From: Antedon bifida
Taxonomy: Eukaryota; Echinodermata; Crinoidea; Comatulida; Antedonidae
DNA length: 64,000 nt
Assembly (NCBI GenBank): GCA_963402885.1
Contig: OY727096.1
Coordinates: 5,580,001 to 5,644,000, forward strand
Direction of reading: 5' to 3'
This document shows, piece by piece, positions 1 through 11,900 of the stretch. Both the position numbers and the translations under genes were made by a program. Numbering within the stretch: the stretch's first letter is position 1; each line of letters begins with the position of its first letter. The notes beneath the pieces were generated by a model. The model worked only from the letters and a program-made list of their open reading frames with translations, did not search any database and was not told the DNA's origin.

Positions 1-129
1 CGAATCAAACAAACTAATGAAAATATGAATAAACAAAAAAAGAAAAAAACAAATGCATGGATTAATTTACCATTTTGTTACCGATGTTGTTACAGGGCTG
101 TTATAAAATAAATAATTGATTATCTATAG

Positions 130-3100
130 TCTGTGAGGGCGATCCATTTAAAGGAGTACAGTGTTTCGAGGAGAACATATGCGTGTCCTGGGAAGAGATC
201 TGTGATGGTTACCAAACGTGTGCACTCGAACAGCTACCGTCATGCCTAAATCAGACACTGAAAAACTATGGTTACGAAGATAAGTCAAAGTGTGCCGGTG
301 AAGAGAAACAAGAATGGTGTGGATTACGTCAATACCAACCTACAAGTACGTTAAAAATAATTTATCATATTAAACATTGTGAATATACAATATGACTTAT
401 GTAAATTTATATTACTCGTGTAACAACTGGGCCAGTGTTTGCGTCAGAGAATCAAGTAGAAATGTTTAGCCCAACTCTGACGTAATAATACCGAATATTC
501 CTAGTACATTTGAGAATACTTGTGATCTGAAAAAAAATTGTAAGTAGTCTCAAATGTAAACTTCTTCCTGATGTACAAGTATACATAAGTTCATTTTGTT
601 CGAGTGAATATGAAAGCTAAATCTCTCATCATAGTACACTTCTACTGTTTAATTGTTCATATAATGTTATAGGCCTATATAGCTATGTTGCGTATTTATT
701 CGATTACATTGATCATCGATACACTGTGATTTATCCTACTGATTTATACAATATAACAATAACAATTTGATAACATATGCATGTCTGAATGTAGGATATG
801 AATGTCGGCGCGCCGTATCATAAACTTTGTTTTAATACGATTATTTACCAATTAGGGTGTGGTGAAGATATTGAGTTAAAAGCCCAAGGTAAGGTTACCA
901 TCACATCACCAAACTACCCCGCACGATACGAAGACGACATGGACTGTTATTGGAGTGTCAAAGTACCCGAGGGACGTCAGCTTACAGCAATCGTTACCGA
1001 TTTCAAAACTGAACCAGAAGTGGACTACGTCAGTATGGGCAATGGACTCACAGAAGACTCAACGGTAGTTATTGTATTGTTTGACATAGTCATAGCACGT
1101 ATGTACTTACGTACTTGTGAACTCGCCTATCGGAAGTTCACACAGTCTCCTACAAAACTGACATTTAACCAGTGATTTCACTAAATTGTTTGAGAAAATA
1201 TTCAGTCGCATCAAAGTGATTTAACATGTACAACTTTGGCGGATCTAGGTGACAGCTGCCAGCCCCGTTAGCGAGGCGCCCTGTTACGCCCCAACTCTTC
1301 CCAAGCCTTAAATTCTAAACATTGCAAATAAAAAAATATAAAATTAGGTTAGCTTCAACACTTCATTTTACAATGTTTAGGCAATCGGGCATTACTATAC
1401 AAAACTTCTGGATCTGCCACTGCGACTGTTGACAGTTTGCCGCCGTTTATAATGACTCCATAAACATTCAACACAGGGGTTGGTTATTAATTGTTGTTAT
1501 TGTTTGTTGAATTCTATTATACAGTACTCTTTCATTAAAAAATAGTGTATGTTTCCCTTCTTTAGAAAAAAGATAGATATATCATTTACCGACATACTGG
1601 CTTGAAATTACCAACACCTAACAACTTCACGACGTCTGGAAATGAGTTGTTCATCACATTCATTAGCGATGATTGGGATAGAGAAGCCGGCTTTAAAATA
1701 GATGTAGCTGACTCTGAAGTGTACAGTAATGAAACCATTTTTATTCTGAAAATTATATTAGTATTATGCTTCTACTGTTAGTTTGATTTTTAAAACAAGG
1801 CCATATACATGGCTGCAGTAAAGTGCGCAAATTTGAGTTAGAGTTTACCGACCCATCGACCGACCAACCGACCGACATAGTTAGCTGTAGAGTCACATTT
1901 ACACGCGACTAAAGACCACTCCAAATAAAATTCCTGAATTTAAATTTCTTTATTTGGTAATCAAGGTTTAAAAACAGGCCTTGATTACAAGAAATGCCAA
2001 GAAAAGTTTAAAACTTATTTTCACTAGGGTCCTATATCAAAAGAACTGATATAATGTACAAAAAAAATAAGAGACTAGTTCTTTTTGTGTGTGTGTTGTG
2101 GTACTTTATAGACTTTCTCATCAGTTAATTGTTTCTTTTTGTTTTTTCCACTTTCTTTCAAAGATCCGAAAGTTCCAGTTGCTAGTAGTCCGTTTCCTTT
2201 TAAGGTTAATAAAGGTAACGTAGAATATTGTAATATTATCAGTCGGTTATATTATAATTGGTTAATTTATAAGCGTTTAACATAGTAAATCTCGCCACAT
2301 TTTTAAAGATTGCAATGAGAAAATTGAACTAGCTGTGAATGAATCAAGAAAAATCAAATCGCCTAACCACCCCAAGAACTATAACAACAGCCTAGAGTGT
2401 GTATGGTCTGTCAAAATCACACCTGGACGCCGTGTAGGTATCACTTTTACGCAAATGGATGTTGAAGAAAGAATGGATAGAATAGAGGTAGGCTCTGGAG
2501 CTGAGCCTTCTCTACCAGAAAAGGTTTACACGGGAAGGTAAGATAGTTTATGGTTATGTCAAGAGGTAAAGTGAGCCTATTTTATTTTCCAAAATTGTTG
2601 AGCCATTTGTCTAAACAAATTTTTATTTTCGCATAGAGATTTACCGGATTCCTTTGTTTCACGTACAAGCGAGTTGTGGGTACGTTTAGTTACCAATGGT
2701 GCTTTAACGAGGACAGGTTTCGAAGCAATTGTTCGTGATCAGCCATACAACGGTATGTATATATTACATTCCAGTTATGAATGTAATATAGGCATTATAG
2801 TCATAATACTAGGCATATTCATACTGATTGATTCAGGTATTGTACGTTTACATGTGAAAATTAGTAGGCCTAAACATTGCAATTGTAATTGCATTCCAAT
2901 ACTTACAATTTATCTTAATTTACCTACAATCATACCTTGATAATTACGGTAAAATTGTTGTTGTTAACATTTGAAAAAATTGTTTACGTTATACATTTTA
3001 CATATTCAAGTCAATAGCAGCTAGTGAGATGTCCAAAATCCGACATCCGTATGCCTACTACTAGGCCTAGAATTGTATTGTAGCCTACAATTGGAACACA

Positions 3101-6100
3101 CGCCTTTGCGTTGACTTGTAGACCTGTAATAAACCAAACTGAGATCGTTAATTTATCTTTACTTACTTGTTATCATTATTGTTTTGTGTCTTTTAGATTG
3201 TGGTGGCAATATTGAGCTTCCTTCTGGCGGAAGTGCATCCATTGCAACTCCGTACTACCCCGATCGTTCGTACACGCTAGATTCCTTCTGTCTCTGGAAG
3301 GTCAGTGCCCCACCGGGTACCGAATTAAGTTTCTTCTTTAGAGTCTTCCGTACTGAGTATTTGTTTGATAGTATGAGCTTGGGAAGTGGAAAAGAACCTG
3401 CTGTCAATGGTGAAAATTATGCTATCACCTTACACACCGGTAGAAAACTACCAAACCCGGCTAACATCACTATTGGAGAAAACAATGCTTGGCTGGTATT
3501 TTCTTCAGACTACTCAACGGCAGACAAGGGCTTCTTCGTCGATGTATATGATGCTTCAGTCAAAAGTAGGTATTTCATTTAAAAAAAATGTATTTACAAA
3601 ACAGTTGCTTCTGTAGGACCTATAATCGACAATACTACCTTACATCTATATAATTGGATCATTTGTAATGTATTAATATTTTTCAGAGGCCAGCACAAAA
3701 TTTAAGCCAAAGGAAGGCCCAAAGTTAGACACAGGTAAAAAGGAATGATTTTTTCTTTATAACTATACGAAAAACAACAATGAACATTCATGATGATTTA
3801 TAGGCACCATACAAGTACATCACTTTTGTACGGAATTAAAAAATATAACATGTTGTAGATTAAAATTAAGTCAATCATTATCATTACTTTTTACAAAAAG
3901 GTTGCGGTGACATCGTAACAGTAACGGATACTTTATATGAATTAAAATCACCCGGATCGCCTGCTTACAACCCAATGATGGAATGCACGTGGCTTCTATC
4001 TTTCCCCATAGCAGCAGAGGTAACTTTATTTGATTAAGTTGTTCATAGGATAACGCAAACTATATTAAGTATTAACTAACGTCCACATTACTAGCTTAGT
4101 ATCTATGCAAACGTGATCCTTGTAATTCTGCATATACAATACTTGTCTTGTCTTCTTTTTTGCAATGTTACATAATGCACGTGGTATCAGTGTTCCACTT
4201 TACACATTACACGAACCAAAATGACAAGATGCATGCCTGCAAGTTGATGGTTTTAGGTAAATTTGGTACCAGAACCATAAGAGTGACTCTTTTCGTACAT
4301 AAATAATATAGGCCTATTTGTATGTCTCCATCTCATACAATTATGTTTGTTTTCTTATAGCTTTATGTTCGTTTTATGCGGTTTGAAACCGAGTTGTCGA
4401 ACGACCTATTTGAAATGGGGCGCGGCAACGACCCAGACGACACTGATAGCGTCATTCTGTCGCACAGTGGCAGTGATCGTCCGGACGATTTTCTTTTAAA
4501 TTCGACAGACTTGTGGGTACGATTCAAGTCAAATTTCCTCGTTGAAATGAAGGGATGGATAGTAGAATTTGATTCATTTCCTGATACGAGTATGTATACA
4601 TATTTTTTTTTTATATTAAACACGAAGTACATCATACTTTTTAAACGCATACTTTCAAGTCGCTGATGACGTTAGGTAATTGCACACGTAGAAAATCATA
4701 CTATACTGTGACAAAGATATGATTTTACTGCCACATTAGCTAGAATGTTAACTACTATTGTAACACACTGCTACTTAATGTTTTCATTTTTTCACACTTT
4801 CTACAGCCTGCGGAGGACAATTTTACGTACCGGAGGGAGGACGCACTGCCATCGCAGCTCCAGGTTATCCATTGGGTTATCCGCCTAACACCAAATGCAC
4901 TTACATCATCAATGCTCCACCAGGCAAGCGCATACGTGCAACTGTTCAGACGTTTCAAACAGAAGGAGCACGTGATACATTAACAGTTGGAGACGGATGC
5001 AGCAAAAACGATAATAAAACGATACATATTGATGGTCATTTCGGTTTTACCTTACCTGACCCAGTGTCGTTCCTTTCTAATGAAGGAGCCCTGTGGATGG
5101 AGTTTGATACCGATGTTTACGGCAGTGATTACCAAGGGTTTGCTATTTCCTTTGAAGATACAGACCTTACATTTAGTTAGTAAATTACTATTTTACACTA
5201 CAGTACTATTGATTGGTTCTCACTGGAGATGCAACAAGGACGTTCCAACGCCGTACTGAGTGGTCGATGTAAGCGTGGTTCCCACTAGGGACGTATTGAT
5301 GCAAAGTGCTGTACTGCGTAATCACAAGTGGGAACCGATGACGCAATAGTGCTGCAAATATCGCAGGTTTGATTTCACGCAGGCGGGGGCAGACACAATG
5401 ATTGGAAGGGCATTTTCTTACGTTGCGTAGATTGCGTTACGTTGCGTCGCTAGTGAGAACCAAGCTTTACTTGCGTTATTACGTCCTTGCGTTGCGTCCA
5501 AGTGAGAACCAAGCTTAGAGATGTATTTTCCCCAAAAAACATGAAAATGAAGATTTAATTAAATAATACTTTGAATAAGTTATTTTGTAGTTTTAATAAA
5601 GTTAATCACTTCAGTAGAAAAAAACGGGAAAAACTATATTTTCACCTATAAAATGACAAAACAAATGATTAAATTTAACCAAAAACCTATTGGCTGCTGG
5701 CATGACTATTTTTGCTTTAAATTACAGTTTATTCAGATAAATACATTTCTTTTCGATCCAATTTTTAGTCAAAATGGATAACTATTATGTGACATTAAAA
5801 TGGCATATTCAACGAAAAATGTATACATCTTTAATAAACAGATACAGAATTTACTTCTATAGAACATGAACACCTGTATTTACCAATGTTTTATTGATAG
5901 ACGGACCCGAAGACGCTGGTGGTAACCCAATATACCAATGTGATTCAGATACAAAGCCACCGCTAAGTAAACCAGGAAAACCAAAACCGGAAGGTAATCC
6001 AGAACCAGGACCAGAAGGTAAACCAGAACCAGAAGGTAAACCAGAACCAGGACCCGAAGGTAAACCAGAACCAGGACCGGAAGGTAACCCAGAACCAGGA

Positions 6101-6545
6101 CCGGAAGGTAAACCAGAACCAGAAGGTAAACCAGAACCAGAAGAAGGAAGTGGATTTGTGGTAAGGTTCCAATGTTTGCAGTTCTATTAATGGCACACCT
6201 ATACAAACACCATATTATAAGAGTCACATCATGTTTTACTACCTTTCACATAGTTATGTCCATTTAGGCGTGCCACATTTCTTTATTTTTACACTTTTGA
6301 ATGTAGCATATAATTCAAACTTTAATACAAACAATTCTTAAAATAAACTAATTATAACTTCCTTATTGCTTAAACATTAACTTTACTATAACTTGCCGTG
6401 TGTTTTGTGAAAATGGATGAAATGAATTAACTCAGTTTAATATTACTCTGTCATTAGTATAGACAAGTTCCGATTAGTTGTGTAAAAACAGATAATAATT
6501 ATAATTATGATTTTCTTTTAGCCTGGTAATCGTGAGATGTACTAG
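130..6545 (+). CDS. Secreted multi-CUB protein with LDLa-like module and Pro/Glu/Gly tail (5' partial)
   Basis: Exons read as 130-345, 856-1064, 1566-1725, 2164-2214, 2309-2537, 2637-2752, 3197-3565, 3687-3734, 3901-4019, 4361-4589, 4807-5175, 5901-6160 and 6522-6545 (stop). All have GT-AG borders and matching phases, giving about 800 codons in the window. The first exon is a cysteine-rich LDL-receptor class A-like module (CFEENICVSWEEICDGYQTC). Five CUB domains follow: CUB1 (exons 2-3), CUB2 (5-6), CUB3 (single exon), CUB4 (9-10) and CUB5 (single exon). Each opens with a C-G/N-x start and an 'SPxYPxxY'-like strand (for example ITSPNYPARY). Short linker exons (DPKVPVASS, KFKPKEGPK) separate the domains. 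Every module border is a phase-1 intron, the classic exon-shuffling pattern; introns inside CUB domains are phase 0 or 2. The tail is a PEGKPEPG repeat ending PGNREMY, with no membrane segment, so I infer secretion. The N-terminus and signal peptide lie left of the window. CUB domains usually bind protein or carbohydrate ligands; the partner is unknown. Confidence 0.85.
5206..5513. mobile_element. Nested, degraded copies of the 'GGTTCCCACTAGG' MITE
   Basis: Several broken copies of the inverted-repeat family seen intact at 17478, 56885, 57058 and 63631 are stacked here in the last-but-one intron of the CUB gene. 'GGTTCTCACTGGAGA' near 5215 and 'AAGCGTGGTTCCCACTAGG' near 5271 face 'GAACCAAGCTTT' near 5459 and 'GAACCAAGCTTA' near 5507. 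Short GTTGCGT/ACGCAA blocks lie between. The arrangement suggests one element inserted into another. Confidence 0.7.
5516..5834. mobile_element. Degraded copy of the TTAAAGATGTATTGTCCC element family
   Basis: The right end reads 'ATACATCTTTAA' and the left end 'AGATGTATTTTCCCC'. Internal blocks such as 'ATGGATAACTATTATG' and 'AAATGGCATATTCAAC' occur reverse-complemented in the element at 20194-20496. It lies in the intron before the repeat-tail exon of the CUB gene. No coding capacity is visible. Confidence 0.6.
5969..6150 (+). repeat. Coding minisatellite encoding a P-E-G-K/N repeat
   Basis: Within the penultimate exon of the CUB gene, 12- and 18-bp units built on 'ccagaaccaggaccagaagg' repeat about ten times and encode alternating PEPGPEGK/N and PEPEGK units. 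The repeat stays in frame with the upstream CUB5 exon (join A|AC gives Asn) and the downstream final exon. The unit structure implies length polymorphism by slippage. The product is an acidic, proline-rich, probably extended spacer. Confidence 0.85.
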
Positions 6546-8905
6546 ACGGCCGAACAAACTAATAATTAACCAGTTTTAATCGAATTACTATGGTCATCAG
6601 AAAGAAGTAGGCCTAGACATGATCAAAGTTTAAAACAATAATAATCTGCTAATAACAGACAACAACTGTATTGATATACATTCTATTGGCATACACTATA
6701 CAAAACATCTCCTTCGTAAAACGCCGAATTTCATAAACAAATAAAAAATAGAAAATTATTACTAGGACGCCACCAACGGTATTTTCGTTATTTTATGCAA
6801 AATGGGCCAATGGTTATGATAAAGATCTTTTTTTAACGTTGATAATAGTAAATATATAATGTTTATGATTTAATTCGTTTATTTTCATTATGTTTTACAG
6901 CTTCATATTTGTTTTTTAAACAAATTTCTAGATGATACTCGTGCTAATATTCGAACTTAGAAGTTAGATCAAATAGTTTTAGAATAGTATAACATTTGTA
7001 AACTGCGCCTTATTAAAACCATTTAAATAAATAGTTGCTTTTAAATCTTGCTTTTTTTTAGAATAATAAAAACGTTATTATTGCTAATACGTTTTAATAT
7101 ATTTTTATTGAAAAGGTAGATTTTATAATGTAGATATTTTTCAATAATAGATAAAAATAAATAACAATTTAATTACTAATATTGCTTTAATAGATGGTTT
7201 AGCTGCTTAAATGTATACTAATAAATACTTATTCCACGATTTGTAAAATATGAAAATAAAATTGAGTTAAATTCAAAACATATGGTTTAGTTGTGCTATA
7301 CGGCTATAATGATTGGTTTACAAAACTTTGGAACCTAAAGGATTTCATACTGGTCGATTTGTAACACAAACACATTGTACAAAACGCGTTACATCAATAC
7401 TGAACGCATTCGTTCAATGACATTACTGAAGTAAACAATAGTAGGTAAATACGATTTATCTTAATATTTTAAAACCTTAATTGATGGTTTATCACGTGGT
7501 AGTTAACTGACCAATCACTCAGTTACTATGAAAATCCTGAATGGTATCTTAATGCACACACTGATTACCGCAATCTCAGGTTATCAAAGCTGGCGTAAAG
7601 GTCGAAAAGACAATCTTACTTGAAATATTTATGTTGGAATTATATAAATCGGAACAAAAAAAGTGTGCCATTCAATTTTGACGAAAAACAGGGTAAGTAC
7701 AACATCTTATTTATACCATTGTTGTTGCATTGGATCTAATGTTGATATCAGGTTAGGCAGTACAGTATGTTATATGTAGCTATTTTAATTAATGTAGCAT
7801 GGCCTATCCCTTCTATAATGAGACAACTAGAAACACATTTTGTAATATCTAACTGTTGATCTTTAATTAAAATCACTCAATAGAATAATGAAAACATTTT
7901 CAGTTTCGAATTTAAATGATCCTGATAGATTTATAAATCGACAATCACACGGGAGGAACTACAGTCGCTCCTATTCCAATTGATTTCCAATTTTATCTTT
8001 CATGATTTATTTCGATACCTTACAGAAAGAACAAACACATGTGTAGGCTGGTATAGTACCATGAGCAATCATGCCAACGGGTTACCAACCCGATTGAAGG
8101 AATGCAATATATGCGTTTATACCATTTAATCATTGATCTTTCAACACCGCCATGCTTACTTACCTGCTCATAATCCTAGTTAATAAAGACCTGTTATTCA
8201 TTCATTTATTCAATAGTATGTAGGCCACTGGCCCAAGTACAATAATAGAAAATAGTACATATTATAAAATTTAAGAAGTAGTAACAGCAAAATCATTAGT
8301 TCTCTTTTTATATGCGAAAAAGGCAAATCTTACCAGGTTATTGATTATTTTTTTCTTTTTCTTTTTCATTAGTAAAATAAACTTTTTATTTGTTGGTTGA
8401 TTAAAATAATAAGGTTTTAAAAAGGAGTGTCTAATTTCGTTGTAGTATGTAGTTATGATGAAGACTGTTCACAGTTATACTGCTCCTCGGACAGGAACAT
8501 TTATTGGATACATTTTATTGGATGCCCTTGTGTGTTTTGGAACAAACTTCCATCAATTATCACTAAGACTGATCCTTTTAAATCAATGCATCGATCTTAA
8601 AATGAACTAAGAGATTTTGAGATGTTTTAGTATTAGTCTAAGTTTGATATTCACCAGGCGCATCTTACTCATAACACTAATTACACATTATTTGTCTTAA
8701 CCATTGTCATGTAATGTTCTACTTTGTTGTCGTATTCGTATGCTATAATAATGTATGTTTATGTTAACTTTGCTATCAAGAAATACCATCTAAAATGTTT
8801 GTATTTATTATGAACCAATAGCAAATGTCTTTGTTCTTCAGGTGGCAACTAAACGAATTTGTCAGATGGCATAACTGTTATTGAAATTAAGGTTGTTGAT
8901 GAAAA
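6546..8905. other. Spacer between the CUB gene and the adhesion GPCR
   Basis: No conserved coding segment is visible. It is AT-rich. A donor-like CAGG|GTAAGT at 7690-7697 and an acceptor (CTTCAG) ending near 8841, just upstream of the GPCR start codon, suggest a non-coding first GPCR exon ending near 7692 and a second exon beginning near 8842. This is inferred from splice signals only. Confidence 0.35.
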
Positions 8906-11900
8906 ATGGCCAAAACGAACAGTTTATCAACTATTTTAAAACTATTTATTATTATAATTGTCATAAAACAAACTGTAGCAGATAAAATATCAGATAAATA
9001 TAATCAAGGTAATTTTGTCCACAAATCTGACTTGCTGAGAAACTTCTCTTCACGATTCGTTCCTGAGTTCCTTTCAACAATGGCGCCCTTGCCAACAATT
9101 GCCAGTCCCGAGGAACTCAAAGAATTAAGTAAGGACAATGCGGACGCTCCCCCAACAGAAAAATGCAGAACAGGTAAGAATATGTTATATATCATGTTAT
9201 GTTTGCACGCTATTAATCTATCTATGTTTAACTTGTTTTTCGTTCTTAACCTAATATATGTGGTACGACCCATCGGAATTATCTGTATATCTGACCTAAT
9301 AACTTGAATAGATACATCAGATGTCACTCTGATATGATTCGGATCAGCCTTAATCCGTTCTATACGATTCACTCTATAGTTTGCGTGTGAACACGGACTT
9401 GTTCATGTCCACGAAGACTCTTAATTGACGCGCGCGAGTGTGGGAAAAAGCTGTAGAATTATATCAAATGAATGTGAACGCACACATCAATGCGTGTCAA
9501 CAGTGAAATGTCTCATTGTGTTTGATTTATTTTATATAAGTTGATTTTTCATATAGTATAGTTTTAAACGCACAAAAAGCCCATTAATTTATCAAAACCA
9601 GCTATAATAAAAGTTACCTGAATATTTTTCTGAATAATAATGATGTATCTTAACATAGGTAGAACCTCTACAATGAACTTTAGTACACCATGTGCATTAA
9701 GTCCAAGTACTCGAAGGCAGTGTTTTATTAACGTTAGTGATATCAAACATATTTTGACACTCTTGGTTGGACTTCCAAGAACTATAAAAGAAACATCAAC
9801 CAACGAATAATGATTCCGTGATATTCTTTGCTTTTATTGCTTGTTGGATGTGAAGCTATTAGTGCTTCAGTTGCAAGCAATCGCAATTGTGTTTACTTAA
9901 CACTTTACAGTCGTTAAACAAACTCTTGAAATAAAAGCTTCACAGGAAGAGGCTATTGAAACATGTTTGGTAAACACTCAGCACTCCAGTTGAAGTCAAT
10001 GTGCCTTTGCGAGGATCTTCCCCAAAACGGAGTACATAACTGTTAAGCAATCCTTTGAAAATTGCTAGCATGTAATTTTGAGTGAAATTTAAAAAATAAG
10101 TATCGCGTCGGACACGTGAAGCAATTGCGTAATGTGCACGGGAGTGGAAAACTGATATACAGTAGGCCTACATCGTTTGGCCGAACTGTTACGCATATAA
10201 AATATTTAGACATAATATTTGGGCCCGTTCATGTTTAGTTATTTACCCGGGGAAGTTAAATAGTTCCGTGGACCAATCATTGATAACTTTTGTACATCTG
10301 TCATTGTCAAATTCACAACTTTGTTTTTTCTTTTTCAACATCCCTGTATTTCAATATTTTAAGAGGTCCACCGGTGTAAAGCATGGTTGAATCAAAACTT
10401 GAGCTTCTAATATGGAGCTTTCCATTGAAAATCTGTTTGATATGAAATTATAATGAATTTGTATACCGTTGTTGGTATTTGTCCATTTTTATGTCCCCCT
10501 GTTACGAAGTTATAATACCGTGTATGAGTATCCGGTGCTAGTCGTTGGCTTGTCATTATTTCGTATCATTAAGAACATCTGTGAACGAAGAATTACACGA
10601 TAACTTGATACTGTGCCTACAACAATTTGATTATTTAGTATGTTTAGTAACTAGTACACCAAACATTACCCTTAGATGAATATAAGATTACTGCTATTTT
10701 TATAATTTTAAACGCGCAAGGTTAAGTAATTAATTTAAAATGCCTATTTAGGTATGGCTAGGCCTATGTTTTCTTCTTTCTTTAAAAATAATAAATTGTT
10801 CAATCCAAACATGTTATACTATACATGAACTAAATGTGTATTATCAGTGAATAGATGTGTCTTGAAAAAGAAAATTAAACCTTTATTCTTTTATAATATT
10901 AACAAGAATATTTTGAGGCGCTCTTTACCAATATAATAAAGAAGGTAGGTTTTAAAAACATATTTAAACTGTTTATACGTAAACAATGAGCTAGTGCATT
11001 CCGCATGGAAAGTGCAGCTGCAGAAAATGCACTGTGAGAGGTAGTTTAACCCAGGACTGTGGATATCTTTCCAACAAACTTAACAAAAGCCACATATACC
11101 TGCTTGAAGATAGAAAAGGTTAAAAAATAGTCATCCCTCCTTTAATTTGAAAAACATATGTAACAAAGCATTAGGCATCAATAACTTCTGTGGTATACCT
11201 ATGTTTCAGATATCTGCTGGAGTGACCCAACCGATGATTTGAAGGGTGATTTTATGTGGAATACAACTACTGCGGGAAGTTATGCTTACCTTCCCTGTCC
11301 CAATGGTGTATGGCCGTTCTACCACCCCAGCTCCATGGCATACAGGCCGTGCATTCCTCCACCGCAAGGTTTTTTAATTAGACGGATGCCGTTTTCTCTT
11401 AACTCTACATGGGGAGCAGCAGTCACTGACATGTGTAGATGGCAGTCGAACATCACACTGGTACTTGAAGAGTTACAGGACAGTCTCGAATCATCTCTAC
11501 AGACAATGGTAAATGTAATGTAGAAGGGTAATAATATATACTTAAGTAAAGTGAGTCAATGGATAAATAAATGAAAGAATTTGCATCGGCGGTAAGATAG
11601 AAGAACAATCTACTAGCCAAAGGCGTAAAAACATATCAATTTGAAAATGTTTGTTTTTCTCTTTTGTGGCGTAAACACCATTTTTTTCAAATTAATATCA
11701 TCACATCATAAAATCATATTATTTATCACATTTTTAAATCTGATAAATTCACTTTGTATTCCGTATTACCTCCTTTTTTCATTTAATTTTCTTTTATTTT
11801 TTCTATAATACACTTACAAAAGAAGTTTAAAAAGTCTAAATAACCTTTTTGTTTCCAAAACATCGTTATAACATTATTTAATTTCCTTATACATGATCAT

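Noticed and set aside
9004-9372. 122-codon minus-strand frame opposite the first GPCR exon
   Set aside because: It is antisense to a well-supported signal-peptide exon and has no similarity of its own.
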